A DNA stretch of 64,000 nt, taken from contig OU612067.1 of the NCBI GenBank assembly GCA_914767715.1, positions 19,971,001 through 20,035,000 of the forward strand, written 5' to 3'. Below the pieces are notes generated by a model. It saw only the letters and a program-made list of their open reading frames with translations, was not told the origin of the DNA and did not search any database. The translations under genes were made by a program, and so were the position numbers. This DNA is from Membranipora membranacea (lineage: Eukaryota; Bryozoa; Gymnolaemata; Cheilostomatida; Membraniporidae). Numbering within the stretch: position 1 is the stretch's first letter; each line of letters begins with the position of its first letter. Positions 11,758-24,110 of the stretch are shown piece by piece.

Positions 11758-12437
11758 TAGTGATGGGCGATTTCGCATTCGGTCGAGTTTGGTTCTGCAC
11801 ATGTCGGGACAACTAGCAATGTAAATGTTAGTAGCTGGTCAAATGTTGCCTACACCCAGACTCAAACCAGTGACTTTGCGATCAGCAGTCCACGCTCTTA
11901 CCCACTACACCACGGATTTTATATGACGAGAAATTAAGACTATTATATTATGAAAAGATAGTTATAACATAGTCATACTTTTGCTGCGATTATTAAACGG
12001 CTTACAACACTACATGAAGCTTTCTTTAGGCATCTATAATTCAATAAATACTTGATAAAATTTGATGAAACTTGGTCTCAACATAGTTCCTTATTTCTAG
12101 ATAAGTTACAAACTGAATCTAATGCACTATAAGCTGATTGCACTAGTGATAGTGAATGAATATCCACCATTCTTTTATATTGTGATATCTGAAGAATGTT
12201 TGACATTTTAACCAGTCCAGTAACCATTGAATGTACATGTAGCTTGCCAGAGACCAATGTCCTCAGCTTTATCAATCTCAATCCCATGTATCATAAAATG
12301 TTGTCAGTCGTTTGGTATCTCAAATAGCTCTCTATGGTTACATCGCGCGAAGCCGACTCGGCTCGACTCGGTACTGGTGTGAGCCGGCTGGCTTGACTTG
12401 ACTCGAATTAAGCTTTTGCAAATTTTGCCCATCACTA
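11758..12437. mobile_element. hAT-type non-autonomous element with 8-bp target duplication
   Basis: The left end starts TAGTGATGGGCGA and the right end finishes TTGCCCATCACTA, a classical hAT terminal inverted repeat. The flanks are TTCAGGAT at 11750-11757 and TTCAGGAT at 12438-12445, a perfect 8-bp target site duplication. It is 680 bp long with no transposase reading frame, so it is a MITE. Both ends contain related GC-rich CTCGAC/GTCGAG motifs in opposite orientation. A tRNA-like segment lies inside on the minus strand. Confidence 0.9.
11852..11915 (-). repeat. tRNA-like segment (SINE head relic) inside the hAT MITE
   Basis: On the minus strand GTGGTGTAGTGGGTAAGAGC matches a pol III A box and CTGGTTTGAGTC, about 40 bp further on, matches a B box, the layout of a tRNA D arm and T arm. 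The acceptor stem does not pair well, so it is a SINE relic or tRNA-like promoter and not a working tRNA. Confidence 0.55.
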
Positions 12438-12680
12438 TTCAGGATACTGTAAATAAATCTGTGCTGCAAACTTTACTAGACGACACAGCTCAAATCTAAT
12501 AAATTACAAAATGGTTGATTAAAAATGGTTGAATAACTACAGATGGTCATATCACAAGCCATATTCCGAAGCATGGACAGCGAAATGTTGGTTGCCTTGG
12601 CTTCAATTTCTGGGCGAGGCTGCTCTCTGTTTGCAGACAGGTTGGAGCACACAACAACAATTTTGATTCGGCTGCTTGAT

Positions 12681-12684
12681 TATT

Positions 12685-12716
<32 letters not shown>

Positions 12717-12718
12717 TA
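12681..12718. repeat. ATTT tetranucleotide microsatellite
   Basis: ATTATT followed by about eight TTTA units. The poly(TTTA) on the plus strand could be the complement of a TAAA tail of a minus-strand LINE, but no LINE body is evident at its upper side. Confidence 0.75.
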
Positions 12719-13119
12719 GGGGTTGGCTTGAAAGTATGCAAATAACAATTACTTTAAGGAAACTTGTTGACCTCTGAGAGAAAAAAAACCAATCGAGATT
12801 TATTAGGCTACATGTGGTAAAAGTATAAGAGAGTAATTTGATATAGTGGATCAAATCAGATACGTCATGCAGAGCACAACTAAAATACTGTGGTTTTTTT
12901 AAACTGAGGGAAGAAAAAGGACAAAACATAAGGTGTTAATACCGTCAGGTTGTATTACACTGTAGGCTGCATGTGCTTTAAGTAAATGATGACACATATT
13001 GTGATTGTTGATTTTTCAGCGTAAATGTATGTAATAGATTAATCATTGTTGATTTACCTAAATTGGTACAGAATGATCGTTTTACTATGGAACAGTTACT
13101 TCTCAGAGTAAGATGATGT

Positions 13120-13420
13120 CTACTTACCTTTTGTACAAGATAATATAAAGTATATGGTTCGACTCCTTGCTTTTTGCAAAATGAAATAGGTATAATCTTC
13201 TACTATGTAATGTTGGAGGTGCAGAAGTGTTCTGCCAGTTGTGACCAAAAGTTTTCTTGGTGCAGATATAATCATTCTAATGGCTTTATTTTGAACTTTT
13301 TCGATTGTTTCTGTGGTTTTCGGTGCGGTCTCTATAGATTGCTGAGCAATATTCAAGGATAGGCTGAACGAAAATGTTGTAGGTCTCGAGTGTTACTTCC
13401 ATATTCATAAAATTCTTAAG
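13120..13420 (-). mobile_element. LINE reverse-transcriptase C-terminal fragment
   Basis: Minus-strand reading from 13356 contains ETIEKVQNKAIRMIISAPR, which resembles the LE(R)VQNRALRII motif after the thumb region of Jockey/CR1-like reverse transcriptases. The frame breaks after LLVTT. No other part of the element is recognisable nearby. The family assignment is tentative. Confidence 0.55.
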
Positions 13421-14284
13421 TTTCGCTATCAACTTTACTTTCCCTGGTTGCCACATCTATGGGATGCGTTTGAAAGGAGATGTCTGTATCAAAGGTAACC
13501 TATCATACACTAATTGAAAGTTGTGACCCAGTTTTAGTACCTTAGTAGTCAATATGGTGAAAGTTTTTAGGATTTCAGTTTGAGAAAAAATACAGAATTG
13601 TATTTTTCAATATCAAGTGTTAAAGCATCCATGAAGTAAACATTTAAATAATCAGAGGAACTGCTCTAGCTTACAAGCTACAAAATGAGTCCAAGAACAG
13701 CTCAATTGGTCAATTAGGACTGAAGTTATGACTTATCAAAGTAAGGCCTCGCTGACGCTCGCTCGCGAGCCTTGCGCAGGGGGGTGTGATGTCATAGACA
13801 AACATTTTGTGTATATGTCTACCATTAGAAACTTTGGAGTCTTACAATTTCGTCGAAATTGGATGTAACAAGTTGAAATCCAACATAGCTCTTGTCATAA
13901 TAGAGGTTAATCAAAGCAAAAAGCTGAGGGAGATTAACGCATTTTTTGCGGTGGGAAAAATTTGGTTTCACTTTAACAGTTCCATATACAAAAAAATTTG
14001 AATATTGGTCGTAAACCCTGATGTGACCTCACACCCAGGCTTCCCGATATAACAAGCTAATATTGAAAGGGTCGACTTGAATACCTCATAACACTGCTTG
14101 TAGAGGTCCAAGAGGGTCAACTTTAGACTTGTTTTGAAGCTGATTAGCTGGAGAAACAGCTTTGATTATCTCAATCTTAATTTCATGAATGCTTTAAGAA
14201 GTTGTTTTTGCACCATATTGATGCTTCTTTTAGGAGTGTTTGAGTATATCTGGTTGATTGGTCATGTATTCTCTACAAGTTCAG

Positions 14285-14580
14285 GGCTAGGACAGTGTCA
14301 AGGCTCTGCTTGACATCTACATGATGGAAACACCCTTGAACTAGAAGGAGAGAGGTCATCGACTCTAGCCTTATTTGCACAACAATGACCTCATACTTGG
14401 TTGGGCTCACTATTCAATTGTTCCAGTCCCTCCTGTTGGCTTGGATGTTTGAAACAATAGTTAAGGCCTTACCTTGATTCAACAAGCCTGTTGTGGTTTA
14501 TTCCAAAGCCACACTAAGCTGTAACTAAGACATCACAGCAATGATAGTATGACAACGGAAATCAGCTTATGAAAAAAATC
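14285..14580. repeat. Diverged interspersed repeat, copy A
   Basis: The stretch containing GAGAGAGGTCATCGACTCTAGCCTTA and later GTGGTTTATTCCAAAGCCAC is related to 16180-16500, which has GAGCGGTCATCATCCCTAGCCTTA and TTGGGTTTATTCCAAACCCA in the same order. Both copies are non-coding. The element type is not recognised. Confidence 0.55.
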
Positions 14581-14589
14581 CATTCTCTC

Positions 14590-17470
14590 ACGTCTTGTGA
14601 GTTTATGACCAAGTTTAATTTCCGGTGAAGTATGTGATTTCTATTTGGCATTAGCTAGCCATACATCCTAGCTGAGTCTGTTCGGATCAAACCATAAAAA
14701 CCTTGCGGTCTTTTGTCTGCTCTCATGAAGTATGAAGATCACTCTGCCTCTTCGAAAAAGCGAAACTGGAAACGTCCGGCAAGGGTATAGGGTGTCTACC
14801 CCACACAAGCAATCTGCGTTTAAAGGCTATATGACAGCTATACTTTTCCTAATATCTCTGGAAAGCTCACAATCAGACCAAGGGAACCAGAGGGACCTTG
14901 TGAGCACGAAACTTGCCATGAATTAAATGGATATAAAATTTCTAGATTGTGTTGGGTATCCATGGGGTGAATCCAGGGTTTACCTCCCCTGCAGAATGCG
15001 GAACCAGAAGAGCAGAGGAGGTATGAGTATGAGGCATTTGCAACAAAAAAAAAGAGCTATTGTCCAAAATGCCTTATAATACCAGATCACTTGAGATTGG
15101 TTATGATTTGCCTCCACTGTATACTTGGAGCCTAGGGTTGAGGGGCAGTTTCGAAATAAAAATTCAAATTCTCAATAAAATCTCAAAATTACAGAGAATT
15201 TGTCAGCATCTTGAGAACCTTCAATGTTATGTAACGTTTTGAGCTCGTTGAAATGATATATGGTGACCCTGCATTTGTCACATAGCCTTTAAGGGTGCCT
15301 GCTAAATAGGGCGGTCAAATAAGACCTAGTGCAATGAAATTACCTTTCTAAGAGAAAGAAGATATTATGAGTGGCTTTTAGAAAATAAACAAATTGAGCC
15401 ATTTATCATGCCTGCCAAATTGTGGGTGATTGTGGGTAATTTATTTATTGTTTTAAATCTTATTTCACCGATGTTCTTAAAAATGAATTTTAACGTCATC
15501 TCACAAGATGCGATAGTAGATTGAAGCAAAAATTAGAATAATAATTTATTTCAGTTTAACTTGATGGTGCAATCTAAGCAATCACGATTAGGATAGTTGA
15601 TAATATTACAATCCATGTATCAACAGGCGATAAAATTAAATATGTGAAAGAGATAAAATATTTAAGCTTTGTCGAGAGCTGACATGTAGTATGGAAAAAG
15701 ATCTCTTTAAACACTTTGGTGTCCTGCACTTTGGTGGGTGATAGATGGTATGTAGGCGAGAGGATACATTGACACAGTCAAACAACACAACTAAAATGAG
15801 GATGTTCTTCATTGGACGCATTATTGTTAAAAACAGTTTTAGACATCTCAGAAATAAAATCACAGAGAGTAGGCAGCTCCAAAGATTCGAGTCTCACAGC
15901 ATGATCCATGTCTCATTCGATGATTTATGCTGCTATGAATCCTGTACATGTTCCAACTGCCCGCAATCTTTCACTGTTGTGAGTATAGTAACGGCCATAC
16001 CGGAAAATAATTATCATAGCTAAGACAAAAAAAACATGAAATTTACAAAACGAAGCAATTTGTTTGTTTACTTTATTGGCATCTGTATCATTTTCAAGAA
16101 AATGTTTTTCAAAAGAGCTATTAAAAAAAGTAAACAATGTGATTGAATGGTTATAGCACTAAGACATTTTGTTAAGGGAGTACGGTGCAGGGGGCTTCCA
16201 GGCTGTATGACTAGGATGATAGCTAAGCTGATAGTAGCTCCTGACACATGGAATAAGATGAGGGAGCGGTCATCATCCCTAGCCTTAGTTTCACAATATC
16301 AATTTTATATTCTTGGGTTCGGGCAAATTATATGGTCCCACTGTTACCCTGTTGCACTCTTGTTATGTTGGCGTCGATATTTGAAATTAGATAAGAGCTT
16401 ATCTTGATTCTGCAGGTGAGTTGGGTTTATTCCAAACCCACATAGAGCCGAAATTAACTATTGATCAAGTTGGTACCAAGTTGTTATGAACATGATTCCA
16501 CGATGACGCGCATCAATAGTATACAGGTTATTCAAGCCTTGTAAAAAAATTCCATATTTTTGTACAAGGAGTGTTCCCTATGACTACCTCTCTAGAATGT
16601 ATGCTAAAAAAAAAGATCATACTTGGATGAGTCAGGGTTTCAGAAAGAAAATAAGTCGGGACTTTAATTATGCCGGCCGCGTTGAATATATAGATATTTT
16701 AAATTTTTACATATATATATATATATATTTACATATATGTACACACATACCATTACTATATTGAATCGTGAATTATTTTTCATTAATCACATGGACCAGA
16801 AAAGTTGGGACATGTTCTATATAAGAAACTCATTACCAATAAATAGTTATATTATGGAAGTAGAAGTATCATAAATGTAATAGAAGTATCATAAATGAAA
16901 TTAACTGATCTTATTGTTTTCTCATCTTTTTCTTTTGACTTTATAACTTAATTTTTATACCTCATAAATCTTTTTGATATATTTTGATAAACTTTTAATC
17001 TGGTTTAATCATTTTGTCAGGGCTATTTTTGAAATATTACGTCTATATATCAATTATAGTTATCTTATGTACAAAGCTTAGAAATCATTGTTATAATCTA
17101 AACAATTATTAAGAGTCATATAAATCAATTTTCTTGATATCATTATTGGGTAAAAATTGTGCGGAGTGTGTTGTACATTTGCAATAATTCTCTGTGTAAA
17201 ACCATAAGTTGTCTAGCCACTTATTCAGGAAATAAATGGTAATAAATGAGTATTCCATAATTGAGATGACAGCATGCAATTTGAACAAATGCTGCCTTTG
17301 GGTTATGAAAAAAAATTACATATCACAAAATTAAGATTATAGCGATCATTAAAAATTAAAAATTCGAATGGGGCTTTACGGGAATGCAAATGTACATTAT
17401 TAAATGGCCCAAGCCTTGACTACAGAATATTGAGCAAAAGTGTCGTAATTGATTGTGATTTAGATTTCAT
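14590..17470. other. Non-coding interval, nothing further recognised
   Basis: Apart from repeat copy B (16180-16500) and a TA run near 16715, I see only short unsupported open frames. No splice-linked exon series was found on either strand. Confidence 0.4.
16180..16500. repeat. Diverged interspersed repeat, copy B
   Basis: The partner of 14285-14580, in the same orientation about 1.9 kb away. It shares CCTAGCCTTA and TTTATTCCAAA-CCCACA blocks with similar spacing. No open frame runs through it. Confidence 0.55.
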
Positions 17471-17692
17471 AAGGATTCAATCTTGAGTACACCAGGGAAG
17501 GTTGGTTTCTATATGTGTGTACTCGAGAAGGGCGGGTTGGACTACCCTCCTGCCCTCCCCAAGTACACGCATATAGAAACCAGCCAATATCATTATTAGT
17601 TCTGGGCTTGGCCATTGCTCGGAAATTAGGCAGTATTTTGTGATTGTGGCCGCTCCTGACTTTGTGAGAAAAATTTCCATATTTCTTTACAG

Positions 17693-17776
17693 GAATATAC
17701 TGGAGCTGTTAAGAGGATCGGTTGATGATGCAATACCCTTTTAGCGGGGGCTCAGCCTGTAATTTAGTAACCGTAG
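17693..17776 (+). repeat. Broken copy of an exon-like repeat
   Basis: After TTTACAG the sequence GAATATACTGGAGCTG parallels the intact exon-like segment at 21126-21207, but an extra base brings a TGA stop after about ten codons. The preceding TGAGAAAAATTTCCATATTTC block is shared with the other copies near 20024 and 21126. A short inverted repeat (GGTTTCTATATG / CATATAGAAACC) lies upstream near 17500-17580. Confidence 0.6.
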
Positions 17777-18644
17777 GCGTTCTTGGTCACTGTGTATGTC
17801 TCTGTGTAATCTCAGGTTCCTTAGATGGCACCCTTCATGTTCAGGCTAACATCTCAACATTTAACGTTGGTCAATTTAAACATCCTTTATCAAAGTACCA
17901 TAAATCTTGTTAATAATTGTTACTATTTATTTATTTTTCTCTCCAATGTTTCTCTCAGTTTTCCCTCTTTTTTTTTTAAATTTTTTGATGGTCAATGCAT
18001 CCAAAAAATTTCTGAGAATGATTTTATAATGACAATAAGAAATAGATAGATCTGCATATATATATATATATATATTTTATGAAACTGAGCTGAAAAATTT
18101 TGTCTTTAGATTTCCTTTCTGAACTGGGTGCTAAATTAAAAAAAAATAATAACGAAGAATCCCATACTTTTACAAGGAAAGGAATGTTCCATGTGAGTAT
18201 TTTTTTATTCTGAGTCTAGAGTTTTTTGAGTTGTAGCACACAAAAATAAAATGTTTGATTAGGTTTTTTGTGATGCCTACTGCAGTGTATAGATATAGTG
18301 GTACATCAATTCTATTTTGAATCATAATTAAATTGGTAAAATTATCTCATAAACATGTTGTTGAAAAGCCATTTGATCAAGGTTCTTAATAAAAGGTTTT
18401 TGTCATTGTCCATTTATCAGTGGCAGTTTTAAGACATGGAATCAGAAATAGTTTTTAATATATTCATATTTTGCTATAGCAGCGCTTTGAGTTTGTGACA
18501 TTTGCTTAGATAAGAAATTATTGCTAATCACATGGCAATAAATATCAATTTTTCAAGGATTTTTAACAGTGTAGCCGTTGGGTATGATTTTGGGATAGGT
18601 AGAGCTTATTCACTGGCTATAGAGCCTCTTGTTTATGCGTGCAT

Positions 18645-18735
18645 GACATCTTGTTGTGACATCTTGTTGTGACATCTAGTTGTGACATCTAGTTGTGACA
18701 TCTTGTTGTGACATCTTGTTGTGACATTTTGTTGT
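18645..18735. repeat. 13-bp minisatellite, seven units
   Basis: The unit GACATCTTGTTGT repeats seven times with single-base variants (CTAG for CTTG in two adjacent units, TTTTG in the last). It sits just upstream of the ORF1-like relic. Confidence 0.9.
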
Positions 18736-18818
18736 GCGTGACATCGTGCTAACAAGCTGCTTGTGAAAAATCCTCTCTTTCTCTTGATTAAAAATTGTAA
18801 ATAATTACTGGATATCAC

Positions 18819-19830
18819 ATGGAAGAAAGTCCTTTAAGTTCTAAAAAGCGGAAGCGAGATGACCAAGATGACGATCAGCAAGAAAACAAAAAAGAAATGC
18901 GGTATTATTTAAACAAACTCAGAGCACTTCAAAAAAAGCTGGATTCAACAACTCAGGATAACAGCATCGAAATCAAAGGTACGGTTGACAACATCCAAAT
19001 TGTAATCGTGTGCAATTCTGCAACATACGAGGTTGCAAAGCAATGCTATGTAGTATTCAATAGAATATGAATCAGTTAGTGTTTAACCCTATACAAGTCA
19101 ACACGTTTATTTAAACCTCTCACTATAAGCTACAACCCCAAGTGAAGATAATTCTATATCAAATCAAACACGTACTACATCAGCCCTCATTCAAAATTCT
19201 TAACAAACAACAATATCATACTTTGTTGAAAGATCAAGGACTTTACCTCTTTGCAGACCAACCGTGACCAAACTAAAACAACTGTAGTCGCTGTAGTGGT
19301 CACAGTTAAAACCAAAAAGAAAGGAAGAAAATCTCTATACACTGCGAACTTTTATAATACAACATCTACCATACTTGTCAATGGAATTAAGGACAAAGAT
19401 ATTTTCCTTGACCACTACTCTAAACTTATCAACAACATTCCTGAACATACTATAAATGCATTGAATGCCACCATTCACGAAAATGTAAAGAATTCATTAC
19501 ATCCGAGCAAGGTATGAATGCAGCAGATGTACAACTACCAAGTCTGGAAAACGGCTACACGTCCAATCAAAGCTCCAGCACATCAGTTGCCATGTATAGC
19601 ACAAGCTCTCGCAATCCGGAAACACATGTGAATCATGCAGCAATGTCCAAAACCTCATCAGAGTCATGTTGAGCAAAATCTCGGAGCTAGAAAGTAAAGT
19701 TAATCAACAAAGCACTTTAATACAGAAACTTGTTGACCAACAACCAATAACCGATCAATTACAACATCAATTCGACCAACTTGAAACCAGCATCAACAAA
19801 CAACTAACAAGTAAATTTGAGAAGAATTTT
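18819..19830 (+). pseudogene. Retroelement ORF1-like relic (basic start, FYNTT segment, coiled coil)
   Basis: Three plus-strand blocks in changing frames lie in order. 18819-18978 encodes MEESPLSSKKRKRDD and a Lys-rich helix, with an NLS-like KKRKR. 19251-19517 encodes KKKGRKSLYTANFYNTTSTI, then LVNGIKDKDIFLDHYSKLIN, which recalls the FYxTTgtilVNG segment of ORF1-type proteins. 19666-19820 encodes a Gln-rich coiled coil (ISELESKVNQQSTLIQKLVD). Stops and frame shifts separate them. The retroelement identity is inferred from wording I recall for such proteins and from the broken frames; a decayed host gene is possible. Confidence 0.45.
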
Positions 19831-20023
19831 TTTTTAAGTAAAGCATATAGCTTCAACTGCGTCCATAGGCTTTTAAAAGGTTGCCATAGTGCTCTCAATT
19901 TGTCTGACACATGAATATGATACCAATTATGGGGAGGCACTCCTATGGCTTTAATCACAGGATATTGAGAAAGGGTGTTGAAGCTCCTGACTAAATGAGA
20001 AAAATTTCCATATTTCTTTACAG

Positions 20024-20062
20024 GAATATACTGAAGCTGTTAGAGGATCGGTATTGATGGTA
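20024..20062 (+). repeat. Truncated copy of the exon-like repeat
   Basis: TTTACAG then GAATATACTGAAGCTGTTAG and AGGATCGG, after which similarity stops and a second copy begins about 50 bp later. It is preceded by the same TGAGAAAAATTTCCAT block as the other copies. Confidence 0.6.
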
Positions 20063-20094
20063 TTTGTAGTCACTCCTGGCGTAAGTTAGAAATG

Positions 20095-21050
20095 TTTCCA
20101 TATTTTTTTTTTCACAGGAGTATACTAAAGCTGTTAGGGGATCGGTTGATGATTAGATACCCTCATAGGGTTATTATATTTTATATGTTATAATTTTATA
20201 TAGATTATATATAATAACTCTACTACTACTCTAAATACTCTAATACTATGCATAACCCTTACTGTGAGCCAAGCCTGTAATTTAGCTACTTCTGTGTACT
20301 TGTCTTCTGACTGACTCATGGAACGACATGTGACAACATGGAAAGACATGCTGACAAGCTAGAAAGACTCTAAAAGAAGCTAAAAAAACTCACTTGTTAT
20401 CTTTGTCTCTGCGTATGTGATGAGTCAACCTGATTAGTTTTACGCTTCATTTGATTCTAATAATACAAGTCACTTGTCAAGCATTAATATCATGAACTCA
20501 CACTAAAAATAAATGCAGAGTTGTACATGGCGCTATAGTGGATTTGGGTAGACACTAGCAACCAAAGATTTTTGTTGTGAGTCAACCGGAGACTGAATCA
20601 ACTAATATTTTTCATACTACCACTATACCTACTGTCCGTCGGGACAGCCATCACTCTAGTCTTTGGACTGTCTGACAATCTGGTTACTTTTATTTGATTT
20701 GATGAGCTATTAAGCCGAAGTTTGTTTATAAAAAAACAAAATTTATAGCATCGAAATTAGAAAAAAAGAAATTTGGTCAGTTAATAATTGATCTCTTCTT
20801 CGAGAGATTTGTTGATGATAATTACGAATTAACTGTTTGTCAAGTGCAAGCACTTGTGCTTGCTTGCCTTTTTGTGCACAAGCTGTATTGTTAATGGTGG
20901 TTACAGGTGCTCTACAACCATGAAGGTAGGGACGGGTCACTAACCCCCGACCATATGAGCGAAAATCTTGTCGCTAGTCCATTTACTGTTCAACAAATGA
21001 GACCGCGCTATTTCAGGGTATTGCTCGATTAGTTACAATGGTACAATAAG
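20095..21050 (+). repeat. Tandem duplication, unit A
   Basis: This about 1-kb unit is followed directly by a diverged second copy (21075-22070). Shared landmarks in order: the exon-like segment (here from 20118, broken by an AT-rich insertion), GATGAGTCAACCTGATTA, AAATAAATGCAGAGTT, ACCAAAGATTTT, GAACTGA/GACTGAATC, a TTGTTCTCTTCTT-like tract, and CTCTACAACCATGAAGGTAGGGA followed by CACTAACCCCC. Confidence 0.7.
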
Positions 21051-21074
21051 TAATGTAATTAGTCTGTATTTTGT

Positions 21075-22070
21075 TCTTGTGGCCGCTCCTGACTAAATGA
21101 GAAACATTTCCATATTTTTATACAGGAATATAGTGAAGCTGTAAGAGGATCGGTTGATGATGCGATACCCCTTACTGCGGGCCAAGCCTGTAATTTAGTT
21201 ACCATAGGTATTTTTTTCTCTGCGTATGACCGACCAGAATAATTTTTCTGCCATCTGAATGACATGTATTTATAGCAAAATATTGTGGCCTCACCTTTTT
21301 TTCTAGAGCAAAAACAAACACAAGTCATAATAAACCTGACTTATTCATACAAACCGAGGAATCAAGATGGAATAACATATTTAAGAATATGTGTCAACCA
21401 AAGTTTCAATAGATGTGATGAGTCAACCTGATTAAATTTACATTTTAGTTACGATACTGATAATGGTGCGAGACACTTGTTCAGCTTCAATATCATGAAA
21501 CTGGCAGTCAAAATAAATGCAGAGTTAAACTTGATGCGAACAGTCTAATAGGAAAATCAATGTTGTGCTGTAGGGGGTGGGGGTAGATGCACCCGCTATC
21601 GACCAAAGATTTTGTCTGAATTTACAGCAGACTGAATCTACCGATATGAATCTTGCAGAATTTTTCCCACCAACATTATACTCTACCTACTTTAAAACAG
21701 AAAGCGGTCACGATTCTTTGGAGTAACTGGCTGAGCCTGTTCATTGTTAAAATTCATTAACTTTTACGCCAAATGCTTTCTTAAAAAACTTAAGTTTTAG
21801 CGTAGACATTAGAAAAAGAAAAATTGATTCAATCAAAAATTGTTCTCTTCTTTAACAGAGTTGGTAATAATGATAAATTAACCAGGTTACGGTTACGCTT
21901 GCTCAGTTCTTGCAAATGCTGTATTGGTGTTCTACAATCATAAAGGTAGGGAAGGAGTCACTTACCCCCCTCAATGTGGGCTAAAATCTGGTGGCAAGAC
22001 TTTTTACTGATCAATAAATCAAATCGTGTTTTGGGTTTTGCTGGTTTATATACAATGGTACAGAAATTAT
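21075..22070 (+). repeat. Tandem duplication, unit B
   Basis: The second copy of the about 1-kb unit carries the same landmarks in the same order (GATGAGTCAACCTGATTA, AAATAAATGCAGAGTT, ACCAAAGATTTTG, TTCTACAATCATAAAGGTAGGGA, CACTTACCCCCC). It contains the only intact form of the exon-like segment. Confidence 0.7.
21126..21207 (+). CDS. Possible exon of an unrecognised gene (intact copy of the exon-like repeat)
   Basis: Bounded by TATACAG and GTATTT, this 82-base segment reads without a stop: EYSEAVRGSVDDAIPL, then TAGQACNLVTI, ending on one base of a split Gly codon. Its borders coincide with the conserved splice-like sites, and diverged copies lie at 17693, 20024 and 20118. I could not connect it to a neighbouring exon. 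It may be a coding exon of a partly duplicated gene or part of a repeat that happens to be open. Confidence 0.4.
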
Positions 22071-22945
22071 TGAAACTTGACATTTTCCATATCGTGATAG
22101 TATACCCAGCTAAATTCATTGGAAATTCCCATCAAATTTATTTGATAGAATCAAGGAACATAAAAAATCTTATATCATCAACAAATTAACAGTAAGATAC
22201 TCCCCCTATACTGTTTTTTTCAGAGAGCAAAATACGATCATCGTTCATATCAAAGCAATCCCATGGTATTTGATCATCAATGCTGTAAGCTGTATTTTAG
22301 AATTAACTTGATTAACTAGGTAATTTTGAGCTTCCCTTGTTACATTCAAATTAAAAGATTTAAGGATAAACCAAAAGTCAAAAACCGGTAAAATGACAGC
22401 AAACATCATTCGTAAATAGAATATAAATTTGAATATAAATGGAAGCAAAATATCATTCCTTTGAGACTGGATATCCATAACAAACAAGCATTTGGAGTTA
22501 TCCATCCCATGATGGTCCGCTGGCTGTGATGGCGATGTCTGCCTTTTATGGTCCACATGGTCTCATTATTGAAAGTTAGTGGATATATCATTTGAAGAAT
22601 ATGTCAAAGGCAAATCTTAAAAGAGTCTGGTCAGATGTCATTGCCTTTGACCTAATATTCTCACCGTGTTTTTAAACTCAACCAAATTTACCACCTCAAA
22701 AAGGCACTACAAAATTTAAACAATTGAGTATAATGGCTATTAATATGTATTTAAACACAGAGTTTTAATCCATTTTCTGAATACCAATTATAACTCTGAA
22801 GTAGATGTTGAAAAAGCCTTCCAAACTCTCACTCGCTCAAATAAGCTATTCCAACCTAAGAGAACCACCAACTACAGAGGGGAATGGTCACTGCTTACCA
22901 ATGGAGTTAACCTGTGTAATGCTTACCTCCGTAGTTAGGGTCAGG
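22070..22945. other. Non-coding interval
   Basis: AT-rich, with short open frames on both strands and no recognisable domains or paired splice sites. Confidence 0.4.
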
Positions 22946-22949
22946 GTGA

Positions 22950-23880
22950 GAGGTAACAGAGCCGCCTTGTCTTCCGGGAGGGTCTGCTCTGTGGGGGTCT
23001 TATGTTCCAAAGCCGGAGTGACAAGTCGCTTTTGTGCTCGGGCAAAAAGTACTTTCAAATAAGAATAATCGGGTGATTTCTGTTTGTAATTGCTTATGAG
23101 GTCTTGTCTTGTCTTTGAGGAGGGGCTGATCGAGGTAACTCGAATCAACCTGGGTTCAGGTCTTAGGGACCCATAGAACTCAAGCCTTCCATAAAACAAT
23201 GTTTAATCTAGCATCGTTGTTCAAGACGCCCCAAAATACAAATGAATCGGAGCAAATCTGAAACTGTGATGCACGTTGGCTTAGCTGCCCCCTTTAGGAC
23301 GGATTGACCAAAGGTTCGCTGCCGCGCCTGTTTGTAGAATTGGCATGAGGTTACAAAGTGAAGAGCATTGTCTTTGTCTTGACCACATTTTGGACAGTCT
23401 ATTTCATCTGTTAGCTTGAGTTTATGTAGGCGTACCTTGAATGACCCGTGACCAGTTTCGACTGATATGAGGTTTCAGATCTCTGAGCATCCAAAGCAGA
23501 GGAGCCCAGTTTCAAATCTTAGATTCAGTTCACTAAATAATGATTTTGTATGATTACCATGCTTACAGTTTTTCCAATAAATAATTTTCTAAACCATCAC
23601 CCACTCTTTGATTCCCTGCTTTATACTGATTGGGTTACAGGGAGTGCTGGTTCTGGACCATAAAAGTCACGGGCAGAACGAGCATTCGCAAGTAAGTCCG
23701 CTTGTTCATTTCCATGGATGCCTATGTGTCCTGGTACCCAAATAACCTTGATATTATTTCTATGTCCAATTCATTTCAGCTTTTTTCGGCATTCTAAGAC
23801 TATTTTGGAAGTGTGTGCGTGTGATTTAAGCGCATGCATTGCAGCCTGGCTATCAATCTATATATAAAGGTCATGAGGTC
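22950..23880 (-). mobile_element. LINE fragment with RNase H domain
   Basis: The minus strand reads DSQAAMHALKSHA near 23855-23820 and GHIGIHGNEQADLLANA near 23735-23685. These are RNase H motifs (the DSQAA aspartate and the GN-EAD-A box) of LINEs that carry an RNase H domain, such as Jockey/I-type elements. Further minus-strand segments down to about 23290 look like the C-terminal tail (CysHis-poor, with QNVVKTKTM). Several stops interrupt it. Confidence 0.7.
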
Positions 23881-24110
23881 AGTATGTTGTTAGTTATTTT
23901 TTGGATTATAACATGATTTTATGTGAATGTGTCATAATAGTCAACTCACAAAAAATCATCAAATTTTATTTATATTCGAAATAAAAAAAAGTCAAGTCAC
24001 TTCAGACAGATCAATTGATTACAACTACATTATCTGCTTAGACATGTCGATAAAAATGACACAACAAGTTCTCTGTTGACCTATTCATCTTTGGTAGCTC
24101 GGCGGCTTCC

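Noticed and set aside
12078-12287. Minus-strand 69-codon open frame
   Set aside because: It lies inside the hAT MITE and has no transposase motif.
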